Below are positions 19,329 to 28,161 of a stretch of DNA of 64,000 nt, one piece after another; the stretch's first letter is position 1; every line of letters begins with the position of its first letter. This stretch comes from Uliginosibacterium gangwonense DSM 18521 (GTDB taxonomy: Bacteria > Pseudomonadota > Gammaproteobacteria > Burkholderiales > Rhodocyclaceae). Location of the stretch: NCBI RefSeq assembly GCF_000373965.1, contig NZ_KB892846.1, forward strand, positions 62,001 to 126,000, given 5' to 3'. The notes below the pieces were generated by a model. The model was not told the DNA's origin. It ran no database searches and was given only the letters and a program-made list of their open reading frames with translations. Position numbers and translations under genes: made by a program.

Positions 19329-19895
19329 ATGAAACAATCCATGCTCTTCTGCCTGCTTGCTACAGCCTGCAACCTTGCTTGGGCGCAGACCACCGATCTG
19401 CCCAAGCGCAAAGCCGGAATGTGGGAAGTCAAAATCGAGTCTGCCTCAACATCCGCCACGGGGCTGAGTAGCCTGCAATGTATCGACGACGCAACCGATG
19501 CAACCCTACAAAAACAAGTGCTCACCGGCGGTGGACAATCGGGCTGCAAACTGACCTCATCGCAAAAAACAGCCACAGGCTGGGAATTCGACTCAGTCTG
19601 CAAAACCGGCAACACCACCTTGAATACCCATTCGGTCGTCAGCGGCGACATGCAAAGCAGCTACCAGATCACTGTCACCACCAAGGCAACCCCGCCTATC
19701 AACGGCCAAAGCACCCTGCAAACCACCATCAAATCAAGCTACGCGGGGGCATGCAAAGCAGGAATGAAACCTGGGGACATTAACGTGAATGGCATGACGA
19801 TGAACATGCTCTCTGGCAACCAAAACAGCAACGCCACAATCAGCCAGGAACAGGCGAAGAAAATGTTGGAGCAACTGCAAAAGAGCCTGCAATAA
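19329..19895 (+). CDS. DUF3617 family exported protein
   Basis: A 188-residue secreted protein. The start at ATG 19329 has AAGGA eight bases upstream and yields a good signal peptide (MKQSMLFCLLATACNLAWAQ). The mature part begins LPKRKAGMWEV, typical of DUF3617 proteins (KPGLWE-like opening), with paired cysteines in LQCIDD, SGCKL, DSVCKTG and GACKAG. The C-terminal helix SQEQAKKMLEQLQKSL is also common in the family. Its function is unknown and it probably acts in the periplasm. It is convergent with the SPFH gene, 41 bp away. Confidence 0.75.
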   Translation: MKQSMLFCLLATACNLAWAQTTDLPKRKAGMWEVKIESASTSATGLSSLQCIDDATDATLQKQVLTGGGQSGCKLTSSQKTATGWEFDSVCKTGNTTLNTHSVVSGDMQSSYQITVTTKATPPINGQSTLQTTIKSSYAGACKAGMKPGDINVNGMTMNMLSGNQNSNATISQEQAKKMLEQLQKSLQ

Positions 19896-19936
19896 GCGCA
19901 AAGCAGCCCCCTCAGAAAAGAAGCTGCTCCACTCAA

Positions 19937-20716
19937 TCAATGAGTGCTGCTGACCGCCTTGACCTTCTCCAGCAATGGCGCGACCAGATCCATCGGTAGA
20001 GGGAAAACGATGGTGGTGTTCTTGTCCGCGCCAATCACAGTGAGGGTTTCCAGGTAGCGTAAGAGGATGGCCTGGGGCTCCTGGGCCAAAACCTTGGCCG
20101 CCTGATAGAGTTTTTCGGAGGCCTGCAATTCCCCTTCGGCGTGGATCACCTTGGCACGCCGCTCGCGTTCGGCCTCAGCTTGGCGGGCGATGGCCCGGAT
20201 CATGGATTCAGTCAGGTCAACTTGCTTGATCTCAACGTTCGACACCTTGATACCCCAGGAGTCCGTCTGCGCATCCAAGGCTCTCTGAATATCCATATTG
20301 AGTTTTTCACGTTCAGCCAACATGTCGTCCAACTGGTGCTTGCCCAGCACCGAGCGCAACATGGTTTGCGACAGCTGACTGGTGGCGTTCAGGTAGTCCA
20401 CCACCTGGATGATGGCTTTTTCCGGATCAATGACGCGCAGATACACCACTGCACTCACCTTCACCGAAACATTGTCGCGCGAGATGACGTCCTGGGTGGG
20501 CACCTCCAGCACCACCGTGCGCAAATCCACACGGATGGATTTCTGAATCCACGGAATAATGAGAACCAAGCCCGGCCCTTTCACCTTCCAGAATCGGCCC
20601 AGGGTAAATACGACACCACGCTCATATTCCCGAAAAATGCGGATTGCTGCCGAGAAAAACCAAATGACCGCGGCAACGATGAACAAAAAGGGTAACCAAT
20701 TGAAATCAATGATCAT
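19937..20716 (-). CDS. SPFH/stomatin-like membrane protein (slipin type)
   Basis: A 259-residue slipin. It has one N-terminal membrane segment (LPFLFIVAAVIWFFSAAI), then the SPFH domain starting EYERGVVFTLGRF with GPGLVLIIPWIQ and VDLRTVVLEVPTQDVISRDNVSV. A charged coiled coil follows (RQAEAERERRAKVIHAEGEL), then a short tail. Such proteins organise membrane microdomains and often pair with an NfeD protein, but none is adjacent here. The start at ATG 20716 has GGAGA seven bases upstream; the longer open frame to 20824 lacks support. Confidence 0.9.
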   Translation of the reverse strand: MIIDFNWLPFLFIVAAVIWFFSAAIRIFREYERGVVFTLGRFWKVKGPGLVLIIPWIQKSIRVDLRTVVLEVPTQDVISRDNVSVKVSAVVYLRVIDPEKAIIQVVDYLNATSQLSQTMLRSVLGKHQLDDMLAEREKLNMDIQRALDAQTDSWGIKVSNVEIKQVDLTESMIRAIARQAEAERERRAKVIHAEGELQASEKLYQAAKVLAQEPQAILLRYLETLTVIGADKNTTIVFPLPMDLVAPLLEKVKAVSSTH

Positions 20717-21046
20717 TTTTTCATCTCCAGAACTGGAACGAGGAACCGAGCGGTAAGCAAATACCCGGCGGGGACCCGCCAAAACGCAATCCACCGCAAA
20801 TAGAAAGGCGCCCTGCCCGGGCAACGTCCCGGCTTCTTCCCAACCGATCGCAGAGGCTCCTATACAGGAACTCCGTTAAGTATAGACACCACAGGAAAGA
20901 CCACTGGAATCATTTGTGGATATGCCCATCAAGCACCCCTGCAAGCGTAGAGGCCTTTGCTTGACACCCATCCCCTATCCGGCGGATGATAATCCACCTC
21001 GCTTGAGAAATCCGGATCAGCATAGCTTGATAAAAGGATAGGGACC
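20717..21046. other. Intergenic region upstream of SPFH and GFA genes
   Basis: A 330-bp divergent region. It must hold promoters for the SPFH gene (minus) and GFA gene (plus). I see no convincing gene, repeat or strong promoter match; the GFA ribosome-binding site AAAAGGATAGGG lies at its right end. Confidence 0.5.
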
Positions 21047-21394
21047 ATGCATTACAAAGGAAGTTGTCATTGCGGTCAGATCGCTTTTGAGGTAGAGGGC
21101 GAACTGACCCAGGCAATCGAATGCAACTGTTCAATCTGTACGCGCAAGGCAGCCCTGATGTGGTTCGTGCCGAAAAATAAATTCCGGCTGCTCACACCCG
21201 AAGCGCATATATCCACCTACACCTTCGGCCAGCATCGTATCCAGCACCGGTTCTGCCCCACATGCGGGATTCACCCCTTTGGCGAAGGCATTGATCCGGC
21301 TGGTAATCACATGGTGGCCATTAATGTGCGCTGCCTTGAAAACATTGAGTTGGCAGCCTTACCCGTGAAGCATTTCGATGGGCGTGCACTTTGA
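21047..21394 (+). CDS. GFA (CENP-V) family zinc protein
   Basis: A 115-residue protein of the GFA/CENP-V family. The zinc-binding cysteines are visible in three groups: GSCHCGQIAFEV near residue 7, CNCSICTRK near residue 26, and FCPTCGIHPF near residue 65. The family was named for a glutathione-dependent formaldehyde-activating enzyme, but that activity is disputed and most members are uncharacterised. AAGGATAGGG precedes the ATG. No formaldehyde pathway genes are nearby, so a specific role cannot be assigned. Confidence 0.88.
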   Translation: MHYKGSCHCGQIAFEVEGELTQAIECNCSICTRKAALMWFVPKNKFRLLTPEAHISTYTFGQHRIQHRFCPTCGIHPFGEGIDPAGNHMVAINVRCLENIELAALPVKHFDGRAL

Positions 21395-21462
21395 CATGCC
21401 CGCATGAGCAGGTTACGCCCCATGACAGTGTGGTGCCACGTATGGGGCAATAGCCCCCAATA

Positions 21463-21563
21463 GTAGGGCGCACTGAGCGCAGCGAACTGCGCCGAATGTC
21501 ACTGGATAAACCAAAGCCATCCGGCGCAATTCGCTCTGCTCATTCTTCCCTTCGGCGCCCTAC
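21463..21563. repeat. REP/BIME-like pair of inverted repeats
   Basis: Two related units face each other. 21463-21498 begins GTAGGGCGCACTGAGCGCAG and ends GCGCCGAATG; the reverse complement of 21518-21563 begins GTAGGGCGCC, contains GAGCAGAGCGAATT and ends GCGCCGGATG. The second unit has about ten extra bases near its outer end. This resembles dispersed palindromic repeats found outside genes in many proteobacteria. No other copy was noticed in this window. Confidence 0.6.
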
Positions 21564-21651
21564 AAATAAGTATCCAAGCGCCATTCATTGACCGAACATG
21601 GCGCACACATCCTGCATCTGCGCCCAACCCAATGTCAATGGCTCCAAATAG

Positions 21652-21690
21652 ACAAAGCCCGGAAACGCTTGTGGCATTTCCGGGCTTTGT
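21652..21690. terminator. Long hairpin downstream of the MurA-like gene
   Basis: A perfect hairpin with 14-bp arms (ACAAAGCCCGGAAA / TTTCCGGGCTTTGT) and an 11-base loop, 33 bp past the stop of the minus-strand MurA-like gene. The following T-run is short, but the stem is strong enough for termination or RNA 3'-end protection. Confidence 0.7.
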
Positions 21691-21722
21691 GATGCTTCTA
21701 GCCTACTCTGCTTCAGGCGAAA

Positions 21723-23024
21723 TCAATCACCTTCTTGCCATTCCACATCTGCACCGACCAAGCGGAGGTTTTCGACAAACTTGGGGTGAGCGCGGCGGAT
21801 GGGTTGGGCGTTCTTGATGACGGATTGGCCGTCAATGCTGGCTGCAACCATCAGCAACGCGATGGCAACACGGATGATATAGGGGCTATCCACCGTGGCA
21901 CCGTGCAGCGGCAGGCCGCCGAAAGTGATCAGGCGATGCGGATCAGCCAGCAGGACGTGGGCGCCGAACTTGGAGAGTTCACTGGTCCAGCCCATGGCGC
22001 CGTCATAAACCTTGTTCCAGTACATGACGCTGCCCTGCGATTGCACGCCAAGCGCCACGAAGATGGGTAGCAAGTCCACCGGGAAGTAGGGCCAGGGGGC
22101 CGCTTCAACCTTGGTGAGGATGTTCGGGGTGAAGGGGGTGCGAATCTTGAGCGGACCTTCGCGGGTGGCGGTACTCCAGCCGTCTTTGTGGGTGACGGTA
22201 ATGCCGAACTTGGCGAAGGTGCGGTCAAGCAGCGGGAAGAATTCCGGCACAGTATTGCGGACTTCGATCTGCCCACCGGTAATCGCGCCCAGCGCGAGGA
22301 AGGTGGTGATTTCGTGGAAGTCTTCAGCAAAGCGGAATTCACCGCCACCGAGTTTGTGGCCGCCTTCAATGGTGAGCTGCGAGGTGCCCTGCCCCTGAAT
22401 CTTGGCGCCCATCATGGCGAGGAAGCTGCAGAACTCTTGTACGTGCGGTTCGCAAGCGGCATTGGTGAGCACCGACTTGCCCCCGGCAGACACGGCGCAC
22501 AGGGCAAAGTTTTCGGTTGTAGTGACCGATGCGTAATCCAGCCAGTGTTGGGTGGGGATCAAGTGGCCTTCGGCACTGATCAGCAGCGAGCCTTCACCGC
22601 GCTCAACCTTGCAGCCGAACTGGCGCAGCACTTCGACGTGCGGGTCGATCTCACGCACGCCCAGAGTACAACCCTTTACGTTGTCTTCCAGCCGCGCCAC
22701 CCCAAAACGAGCCACCAGCGGCGGCACGAGCATGATGGAGGAACGCATTTCCTCCGGCAGACGATGCGTGGCGGGGTCAAAATGGGTGTCTTTGTGGTGC
22801 AGTTGAAGCGTGCCGGCGGCGTAGTCCATGTTCACCTGGCTGCCCAACTTCGCAAAGATATCCAGAATCTTGCGCACGTCGGTAATATCCGGCACGCCGA
22901 GCAAACGCAGGGGCTGGTCGGTGAGCAGCGTGGCGCAGAGGATCGGCAGGACGGCGTTTTTGTTGGCGGACGGGGTGATCTGACCGTGCAGCGGACGGCC
23001 CCCGTGAACAATAAGGTTGGACAT
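21723..23024 (-). CDS. MurA-family enolpyruvyl transferase, divergent
   Basis: A 433-residue EPSP-synthase-fold enzyme related to UDP-N-acetylglucosamine 1-carboxyvinyltransferase (MurA), which transfers enolpyruvate from PEP in peptidoglycan synthesis. Conserved: KNAVLP near residue 21 (KN pair), MRSSIMLV, the Cys loop in VKGCTLGVREID, and the FPVDLLP aspartate. By comparison with E. coli MurA from memory, the Arg of NRFMHV-type segments is Lys (WNKVYDG), and the DLRAS-type motif is replaced by IIRVA. It also lacks the usual neighbours of murA. It could be a paralogue with another substrate rather than the housekeeping MurA. Confidence 0.8.
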   Translation of the reverse strand: MSNLIVHGGRPLHGQITPSANKNAVLPILCATLLTDQPLRLLGVPDITDVRKILDIFAKLGSQVNMDYAAGTLQLHHKDTHFDPATHRLPEEMRSSIMLVPPLVARFGVARLEDNVKGCTLGVREIDPHVEVLRQFGCKVERGEGSLLISAEGHLIPTQHWLDYASVTTTENFALCAVSAGGKSVLTNAACEPHVQEFCSFLAMMGAKIQGQGTSQLTIEGGHKLGGGEFRFAEDFHEITTFLALGAITGGQIEVRNTVPEFFPLLDRTFAKFGITVTHKDGWSTATREGPLKIRTPFTPNILTKVEAAPWPYFPVDLLPIFVALGVQSQGSVMYWNKVYDGAMGWTSELSKFGAHVLLADPHRLITFGGLPLHGATVDSPYIIRVAIALLMVAASIDGQSVIKNAQPIRRAHPKFVENLRLVGADVEWQEGD

Positions 23025-23139
23025 GGACAGCTTAGGGGAATTCAAATATTGAGAAGTCGCACATGATGCCACGATCAAAGACAATCGGACAGCCCGGTAG
23101 ATCATCTATCCCGCACTTGTTTAAGCGGGGTGTTCCAGC

Positions 23140-23164
23140 AAAAACCCCGGCCTGAGCCGGGGTT
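23140..23164 (-). terminator. Rho-independent terminator of metY
   Basis: A hairpin with CCCCGGC / GCCGGGG arms and a CTGA loop, followed on the minus strand by TTTTT. It separates metY from the downstream MurA-like gene, so the two are probably not one transcript. Confidence 0.85.
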
Positions 23165-23187
23165 CGGGGCGTCTGCCTGACGGCGCT

Positions 23188-24459
23188 TTAAACTGCAGCC
23201 AAGGCTTGATCCAGATCGGCGATGATGTCATCGATATGCTCAATGCCGATGGACAGGCGCACCATGTCTTCCTTCACCCCGGCCTTGATCAGCTCTTCGG
23301 GCGAGAGTTGGCGATGGGTGGTAGAGGCCGGGTGGCAGGCCAAAGACTTGGCGTCGCCGATGTTGACCAAGCGAGTAATCAGCTTGAGCGCATCCTGGAA
23401 GCGTGCCCCTGCTTCGCGCCCGCCCTTCACACCAAAGGTAAAGAGGCCAGAGGCCTTGCCACCGAAATATTTGTCCACCAGGGGCTTGGAGGGGTGCTCG
23501 GGCAGCCCCGCGTAATTCACCCAGGCCGCCTTGGGGTGGTGCTTGAGAAATTCAGCGGCCTTCAAAGCGTTCTCGCAATGGCGATCCATGCGCAGCGCCA
23601 GCGTTTCCAGCCCTTGCAGGATCAGGAAGCTGTTGAAGGGCGAAATGGCAGCGCCCATGTTGCGCAGCGGCACCGTGCGTGCGCGGCCAATGAAGGCTGC
23701 CGGGCCGAGGGCTTCTGTATACACCACACCGTGGTAGCTGACTTCCGGCTCGTTGAGGCGGCGGAAACGTGCCTTGTGCTCAGCCCAGGGGAATTTGCCG
23801 CTATCGACGATGATGCCACCGATGCTGGTGCCGTGGCCACCCATATATTTGGTGAGGGAATGCACCACGATGTCGGCCCCGTGCTCAAACGGACGGGTCA
23901 GGTAGGGGCTGGGCACAGTGTTGTCGACAATCAGCGGCACGCCGTGAGCATGAGCCACTGCAGCAAAGGCGCCGAAGTCCACCACGTTGCCCAGCGGGTT
24001 GCCGATGGATTCGCAGTACACAGCCTTGGTGCGAGCATCAATCTTGGCAGCCACACTGGCCGGGTCGCTGGCATCCACAAAGCGCACTTCAATGCCATAT
24101 TGCGGCAGGGTGTGGGCAAACAGGTTATAGGTACCACCATAGAGCGTGGTGGTGGCGATGATGTTGTCGCCCGCCTCTGCAATGGTGAGGATGGCGTAGG
24201 TAATCGCTGCCTGACCGGATGCCAGCCCCAGTGCGCCAATACCGCCTTCCAACGCGGCCACACGTTGCTCCAGCACGTCGGTCGTGGGGTTCATGATGCG
24301 CGTGTAGATGTTACCCTTGACCTTCAGGTCAAACAGGTCTGCCCCGTGCTGAGTATCATCAAAGGCATAGCTGGTGGTCTGATAGATAGGCACCGCCACG
24401 GCCTTGGTGGTGGGATCAGGGGAATAGCCTGCGTGGATCGCAAGGGTGTCAAAGCGCAT
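23188..24459 (-). CDS. metY: O-acetylhomoserine sulfhydrylase (PLP)
   Basis: A 423-residue PLP enzyme of the Cys/Met-metabolism family. It makes homocysteine from O-acetylhomoserine and sulfide in methionine synthesis. The N-terminus [14 protein letters not shown] and [12 protein letters not shown] are typical of MetY. The PLP lysine is in [18 protein letters not shown], and the substrate loop [17 protein letters not shown] follows the family. The ATG at 24459 has GGGAG nine bases upstream; the longer frame to 24612 has no such site. It is transcribed divergently from moaA. I see no recognisable SAM or SAH riboswitch in the 220-bp divergent region. Confidence 0.92.
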   Translation of the reverse strand: MRFDTLAIHAGYSPDPTTKAVAVPIYQTTSYAFDDTQHGADLFDLKVKGNIYTRIMNPTTDVLEQRVAALEGGIGALGLASGQAAITYAILTIAEAGDNIIATTTLYGGTYNLFAHTLPQYGIEVRFVDASDPASVAAKIDARTKAVYCESIGNPLGNVVDFGAFAAVAHAHGVPLIVDNTVPSPYLTRPFEHGADIVVHSLTKYMGGHGTSIGGIIVDSGKFPWAEHKARFRRLNEPEVSYHGVVYTEALGPAAFIGRARTVPLRNMGAAISPFNSFLILQGLETLALRMDRHCENALKAAEFLKHHPKAAWVNYAGLPEHPSKPLVDKYFGGKASGLFTFGVKGGREAGARFQDALKLITRLVNIGDAKSLACHPASTTHRQLSPEELIKAGVKEDMVRLSIGIEHIDDIIADLDQALAAV

Positions 24460-24680
24460 GTTCAGAATCTCCCAGTTGGACAAAATGCGCAATGTACGCC
24501 ACTCGGTACGCGTCGCAAAGGATGGTTTGCATACAAGCACATAACCAATGGAAATAAGAAACCGCGCCAAGAATGAGGTTTTTAGCTGGATCTCCGTTGT
24601 GCCACTTACCATAAATCAATGCAAACACTACCCCAAACACGGTTTATTTGCGGGACACAAGCAGCCATAATGTGGTGACC

Positions 24681-25748
24681 ATGTCCCAAAGAGAAATTTT
24701 CATCCCGATTTCGCGCCTGCGCAGCGATCCCCCTGCAGGCTCAGCCCCTGTATTGGATACCTTTGGCCGCCCTTTGCGTGATTTGCGCATCTCGGTGACG
24801 GACCACTGCAATTTCCGCTGCACCTACTGCATGCCCCGTGATCGCTTTGGACGTGATCACGCCTTTCTGCCCCATAGCCAGATCCTGCGCTTCGAGGAAG
24901 TCTCGCGGCTGGCTGGCCTCTTCCACCAACTCGGTGTGCGCAAGATCCGCCTGACAGGTGGAGAACCACTCCTGCGACGCAATCTGGATCGGTTGGTTGC
25001 CATGCTGGCGGAACTACCGGACATTGACTTGGCGCTTACCACCAATGGTTCGCTACTTGCCCGCCACGCAGCCAGCTTGCGTAGCGCAGGGTTGAAGCGG
25101 CTGACGGTCAGTATGGATGCATTGGATGACGCCATCTTCCAGCGCATGAACGATGCTGACTATCCTGCCAGCGACGTACTCAATGGGATTGATGCCGCAC
25201 AGGCTGCCGGGTTTGAATCGATCAAGGTCAACATGGTGGTCAAGCGTGGCGTCAATGATAGCCAGATCATCCCCATGGCGCGCCACTTCAAAGGCAGCGG
25301 GCATATCCTGCGCATGATTGAATACATGGACGTGGGCAGCAGCAATGCCTGGCGCATGGACGAGGTGGTCAGCGCCCGCGAAATGCTGGCGAGCCTGGGC
25401 GAAGCTTTCAGCCTAACCCCCATCGGACGACACTATCCGGGCGAGGTGGCCGAACGCTGGCAGCATACTGATGGTGGCGGCGAACTAGGCATCATCGCGG
25501 CCGTCACCCGTGCCTTCTGCCACGACTGCACGCGGCTGCGCCTGTCGCCCGAGGGCAAACTCTTCACCTGCCTGTTCGCCACCCAGGGCCACGACATTGC
25601 GGGCATCCTGCGCGGCGGCGCCACGGACGAGCAACTCACCCGCCGCATTGCCCGCATCTGGCGTGAGCGTGAAGATCGCTACTCCGAATTGCGTGGAGCA
25701 GGCCAAGGCAGCACTCAGAAAATTGAAATGTCGTACATCGGAGGCTGA
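24681..25748 (+). CDS. moaA: GTP 3',8-cyclase MoaA
   Basis: A 355-residue radical-SAM enzyme that starts molybdenum cofactor synthesis by cyclising GTP. The N-terminal [4Fe-4S] motif is CNFRCTYCMP near residue 43, and the SAM-binding TGGEPLLR is near residue 90. The C-terminal second cluster site is CHDCTRLRLSPEGKLFTCLF. The protein ends in the conserved GG pair (SYIGG). ATG 24681 is preferred over an upstream TTG at 24648. It is followed 236 bp later by mobA, and mogA lies at the right end of the window, so Moco genes are spread over the region. Confidence 0.95.
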   Translation: MSQREIFIPISRLRSDPPAGSAPVLDTFGRPLRDLRISVTDHCNFRCTYCMPRDRFGRDHAFLPHSQILRFEEVSRLAGLFHQLGVRKIRLTGGEPLLRRNLDRLVAMLAELPDIDLALTTNGSLLARHAASLRSAGLKRLTVSMDALDDAIFQRMNDADYPASDVLNGIDAAQAAGFESIKVNMVVKRGVNDSQIIPMARHFKGSGHILRMIEYMDVGSSNAWRMDEVVSAREMLASLGEAFSLTPIGRHYPGEVAERWQHTDGGGELGIIAAVTRAFCHDCTRLRLSPEGKLFTCLFATQGHDIAGILRGGATDEQLTRRIARIWREREDRYSELRGAGQGSTQKIEMSYIGG

Positions 25749-25984
25749 AGGGGTAAGTATCTAGACGCAGGCCCGTGTCTGCCATGCCCTTGGCGGGATG
25801 ATGAGGATGCCCTGGTGACCCTCACCAGCAATCCACGCATCGCCCGCCTCCTCACCCATCTCTTGATGTTGTACACCTGAAAGCCGCTGTATTTGCCTGG
25901 AATCCCGCCTCAATACGCGTGCAGGAAAAGAACGATTTTCAGCGCAAAGGGTACTGCGAAAGCGCATCTACAAAGAAAGCCAAC

Positions 25985-26626
25985 ATGTCGACCACGTGTG
26001 TTACAAGCACCTGCACAGAAACAGATCATCTGCCCCGCCCCCCGCTCACCGGCGTCATCCTCGCGGGAGGCGCAAGTCGTCGCATGGGCGGGCAAGACAA
26101 AGGCTTGGTCCCCTTTCAAGGGCAAGCACTTGTGGCCTGGCTGGTCGGCGCCCTACGCCCCCAGGTCGACGAACTCATCATTGTCGCCAATCGCAACCAA
26201 GAGCGTTATGCCGAATTCGGCTGCAAAGTGATCTCCGACCTGCGCCCTGATTACCCCGGCCCACTCGCCGGATTCGAGGCCGCACTCACAGCCGCCCACA
26301 GCGACTGGATACTCACCTGCCCTACCGATGCACCGCACCTGCCACCCGATTATGCCGAATTGATGTGGGCGGCATCCCAGGGCCGACCAACGGTCGCCGT
26401 CATCGATCAACACTGGCAACCCGTATTCAGTCTGATTGAGCGCAGCCGCCTCGCTGCGCTCACCCACAGCCTGGACGCAGGCGAACGCGGCGCCCACCGC
26501 TGGCTGGCCACACTCAATCCTCAGCTTGTCAGTCTGGATCACCGCAGCGCCCAATTCCGCGATGCCGACACCCTGGCAGAACTTATGGCGCTGGCCCAAA
26601 CACAGACACAACCCACTGTTTTGTAA
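25985..26626 (+). CDS. mobA: Molybdenum cofactor guanylyltransferase MobA
   Basis: A 213-residue nucleotidyltransferase that adds GMP to molybdopterin to give the guanine dinucleotide cofactor used by DMSO-reductase-family enzymes. The GTP-binding signature LAGGASRRMGGQDKGL is near residue 27. Family segments LRPDYPGPLAGFEAAL and TCPTDAPHLP follow, the latter supplying the metal-binding Asp. The start at ATG 25985 fits the family; the longer frame to 25919 has no conserved residues. It lies downstream of moaA on the same strand. The next region becomes AT-rich. Confidence 0.93.
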   Translation: MSTTCVTSTCTETDHLPRPPLTGVILAGGASRRMGGQDKGLVPFQGQALVAWLVGALRPQVDELIIVANRNQERYAEFGCKVISDLRPDYPGPLAGFEAALTAAHSDWILTCPTDAPHLPPDYAELMWAASQGRPTVAVIDQHWQPVFSLIERSRLAALTHSLDAGERGAHRWLATLNPQLVSLDHRSAQFRDADTLAELMALAQTQTQPTVL

Positions 26627-27346
26627 CTATTTTTCAAACCCCATATAAATTCAAGATACATTTTTTCACAAAATAACGACTTCACGCTGCCTGCCTTACA
26701 GCACAACAGCGCCAAATATCGGGGCATATGATGGATTCCCGCCCTGCTCCCGATACTTCTTCAAGCGCCCCTCCATTTCCAAAATACCAGATCGATTCAA
26801 AACGCATAAGATTTTTAATCCATGCTGGATATCCCTACAAGCTCAACGTCTTTGCATGTAAAAGATTGTTTGGAAACAAAAAATCCCGCCAAACCTTTGC
26901 CGCAAAGGATTTCACAGCCTATGAAATAATACAAAACGCATAAACATCTACTTACAAATTCGAGGTGAAAACCTTTTCAACCCGTGTCGTCCATGCAAGA
27001 ACAAACCCATAACCAAATCTAAGAATCTGTAACGAGAGGCCGTCGATGGTGTGAAGAACAGTGCAGAAGCCGGAGTTTATATGGGGATAAATGAGGATTT
27101 CGAGCAGCGCATGAGCCCCAATCACGGCCTCGCAGAAAGATTCTGAGCAGGTTCTCACGCCCCTTTCCTCACCTTCATGTGTTTTGAGTACCCGATGAAG
27201 ACGCCAACAGAATATGTCAAACGTTGTAACATTTCGTAGAAAACCTCCCTTTCGCGCATTTGAACCATCAAAAAATCAAAAATGCATGTATCCTTAGAAC
27301 TGGACGTGACGCAACGTCTTAATCAATATTGTTAAGGAGAATTACC
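26627..27346. other. AT-rich intergenic region between mobA and HTH gene
   Basis: A 720-bp stretch clearly more AT-rich than its surroundings. Two weak reading frames exist, 26728-26943 on plus (71 codons) and 26952-27158 on minus (68 codons). Neither has a good ribosome-binding site or a recognisable domain, and I do not call them genes. Composition suggests foreign or decayed DNA. Confidence 0.5.
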
Positions 27347-27601
27347 GTGGCAAGAAAAGGACGCGCAAAGGTTTGCAAAGCGATTACCGACCCCCAAGGC
27401 TATCGTCAAGCTACCGGGCTGAACCAATCTGCCTTCTGGGCACCGCTCGGCGTGACGCAGTCCGGTGGCAGCCGCTATGAAAGCACTGGCCGCACGATCC
27501 CGACACCCGTCGCTCTGCTGCTGGTTCTGCGTGATCAAGGCGTCATCACTGATGAAATCCTTGCTGAAGCACAACGCACAGTCGAAGCATCGCGCGCTTA
27601 A
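27347..27601 (+). CDS. Small HTH (XRE-like) DNA-binding protein
   Basis: An 84-residue protein with a GTG start at 27347 preceded by AAGGAG seven bases before. The core LNQSAFWAPLGVTQSGGSRYE reads as helix-turn-helix of the Cro/C1 type, followed by PTPVALLLVLRDQGVI, a helix common in small XRE-like regulators. The N-terminus is basic (RKGRAKVCK). Such proteins bind operators as dimers. Its target is unknown; it stands alone inside an AT-rich region, so it may be a remnant of a transferred element or half of a lost toxin-antitoxin or phage module. Confidence 0.72.
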   Translation: MARKGRAKVCKAITDPQGYRQATGLNQSAFWAPLGVTQSGGSRYESTGRTIPTPVALLLVLRDQGVITDEILAEAQRTVEASRA

Positions 27602-28161
27602 GCACTACGCATACGAGGGAGGGCTACAAGATCTGCGGTACCGGTATCACGGCGCTGCACTCCCAGGCCCTCGCCTCCATAGCAATCTGTTACAGCGCAC
27701 AGCAATACTGTATATAAAACCAGCAACATCTTCTCTGCCTACACATTTGGCATGAGTAGCGATAGATTGTAAAAAATCGCAAAATCGCTTGTTCTTTTCT
27801 CTGCATATCAAACCGAACCAGCATAATCGCCAACGGCATAAGTTTGCTCGTGCGTACCCCCATACGCATTTTGGTGCCATCTGAAACCCCGGTTCTGCCT
27901 CCTTCTCCCCCTACGCAGCCCCACGCATCACTGACTTGGCTGCTGTTTACGCTTTCCCAAAAAATCCCGCCAAGCCCCCATCGCAGCAATCTGCAAACAG
28001 GCCGTCACAACCCTGCCAAGCCTGCTAAAATTACCGGTTTTACCCCGCCCTGGGCCTGATGTGCCATCACGTAGAGGTCTGGATGCTTGTTCTAGGGCGA
28101 CTTTGGACCCATAACGACGGCCTGCCTGACCAGACAGCACGCCTGTGCAGATAAACTCATC
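27602..28161. other. Intergenic region upstream of xpt
   Basis: A 560-bp stretch with no supportable gene. The left half is AT-rich. The last ~90 bases form a possible structured leader of xpt: GTCTGG (28077-28082) can pair with CCAGAC (28130-28135), and a GCAC/GTGC hairpin (28137-28148) follows just before the start codon. Confidence 0.5.

Larger units (their letters stand above)
21395..21722. other. Repeat-bearing intergenic region between GFA and MurA-like genes
   Basis: A 328-bp convergent region without a gene. It contains a small GGGGC/GCCCC hairpin (21444-21457), the REP-like inverted pair at 21463-21563, and a long terminator-like hairpin at 21652-21690. Confidence 0.6.

Noticed and set aside
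23206-24576. 456-codon plus-strand frame
   Set aside because: Antisense to metY, with no recognisable domain.
24460-24680. SAM, SAH or molybdenum-cofactor riboswitch between metY and moaA
   Set aside because: No consensus core that I can recognise on either strand; a covariance-model search would be decisive.
26728-27158. Two small frames (plus 26728-26943, minus 26952-27158)
   Set aside because: No ribosome-binding site, no motif, and low GC favours chance frames with unusual composition.
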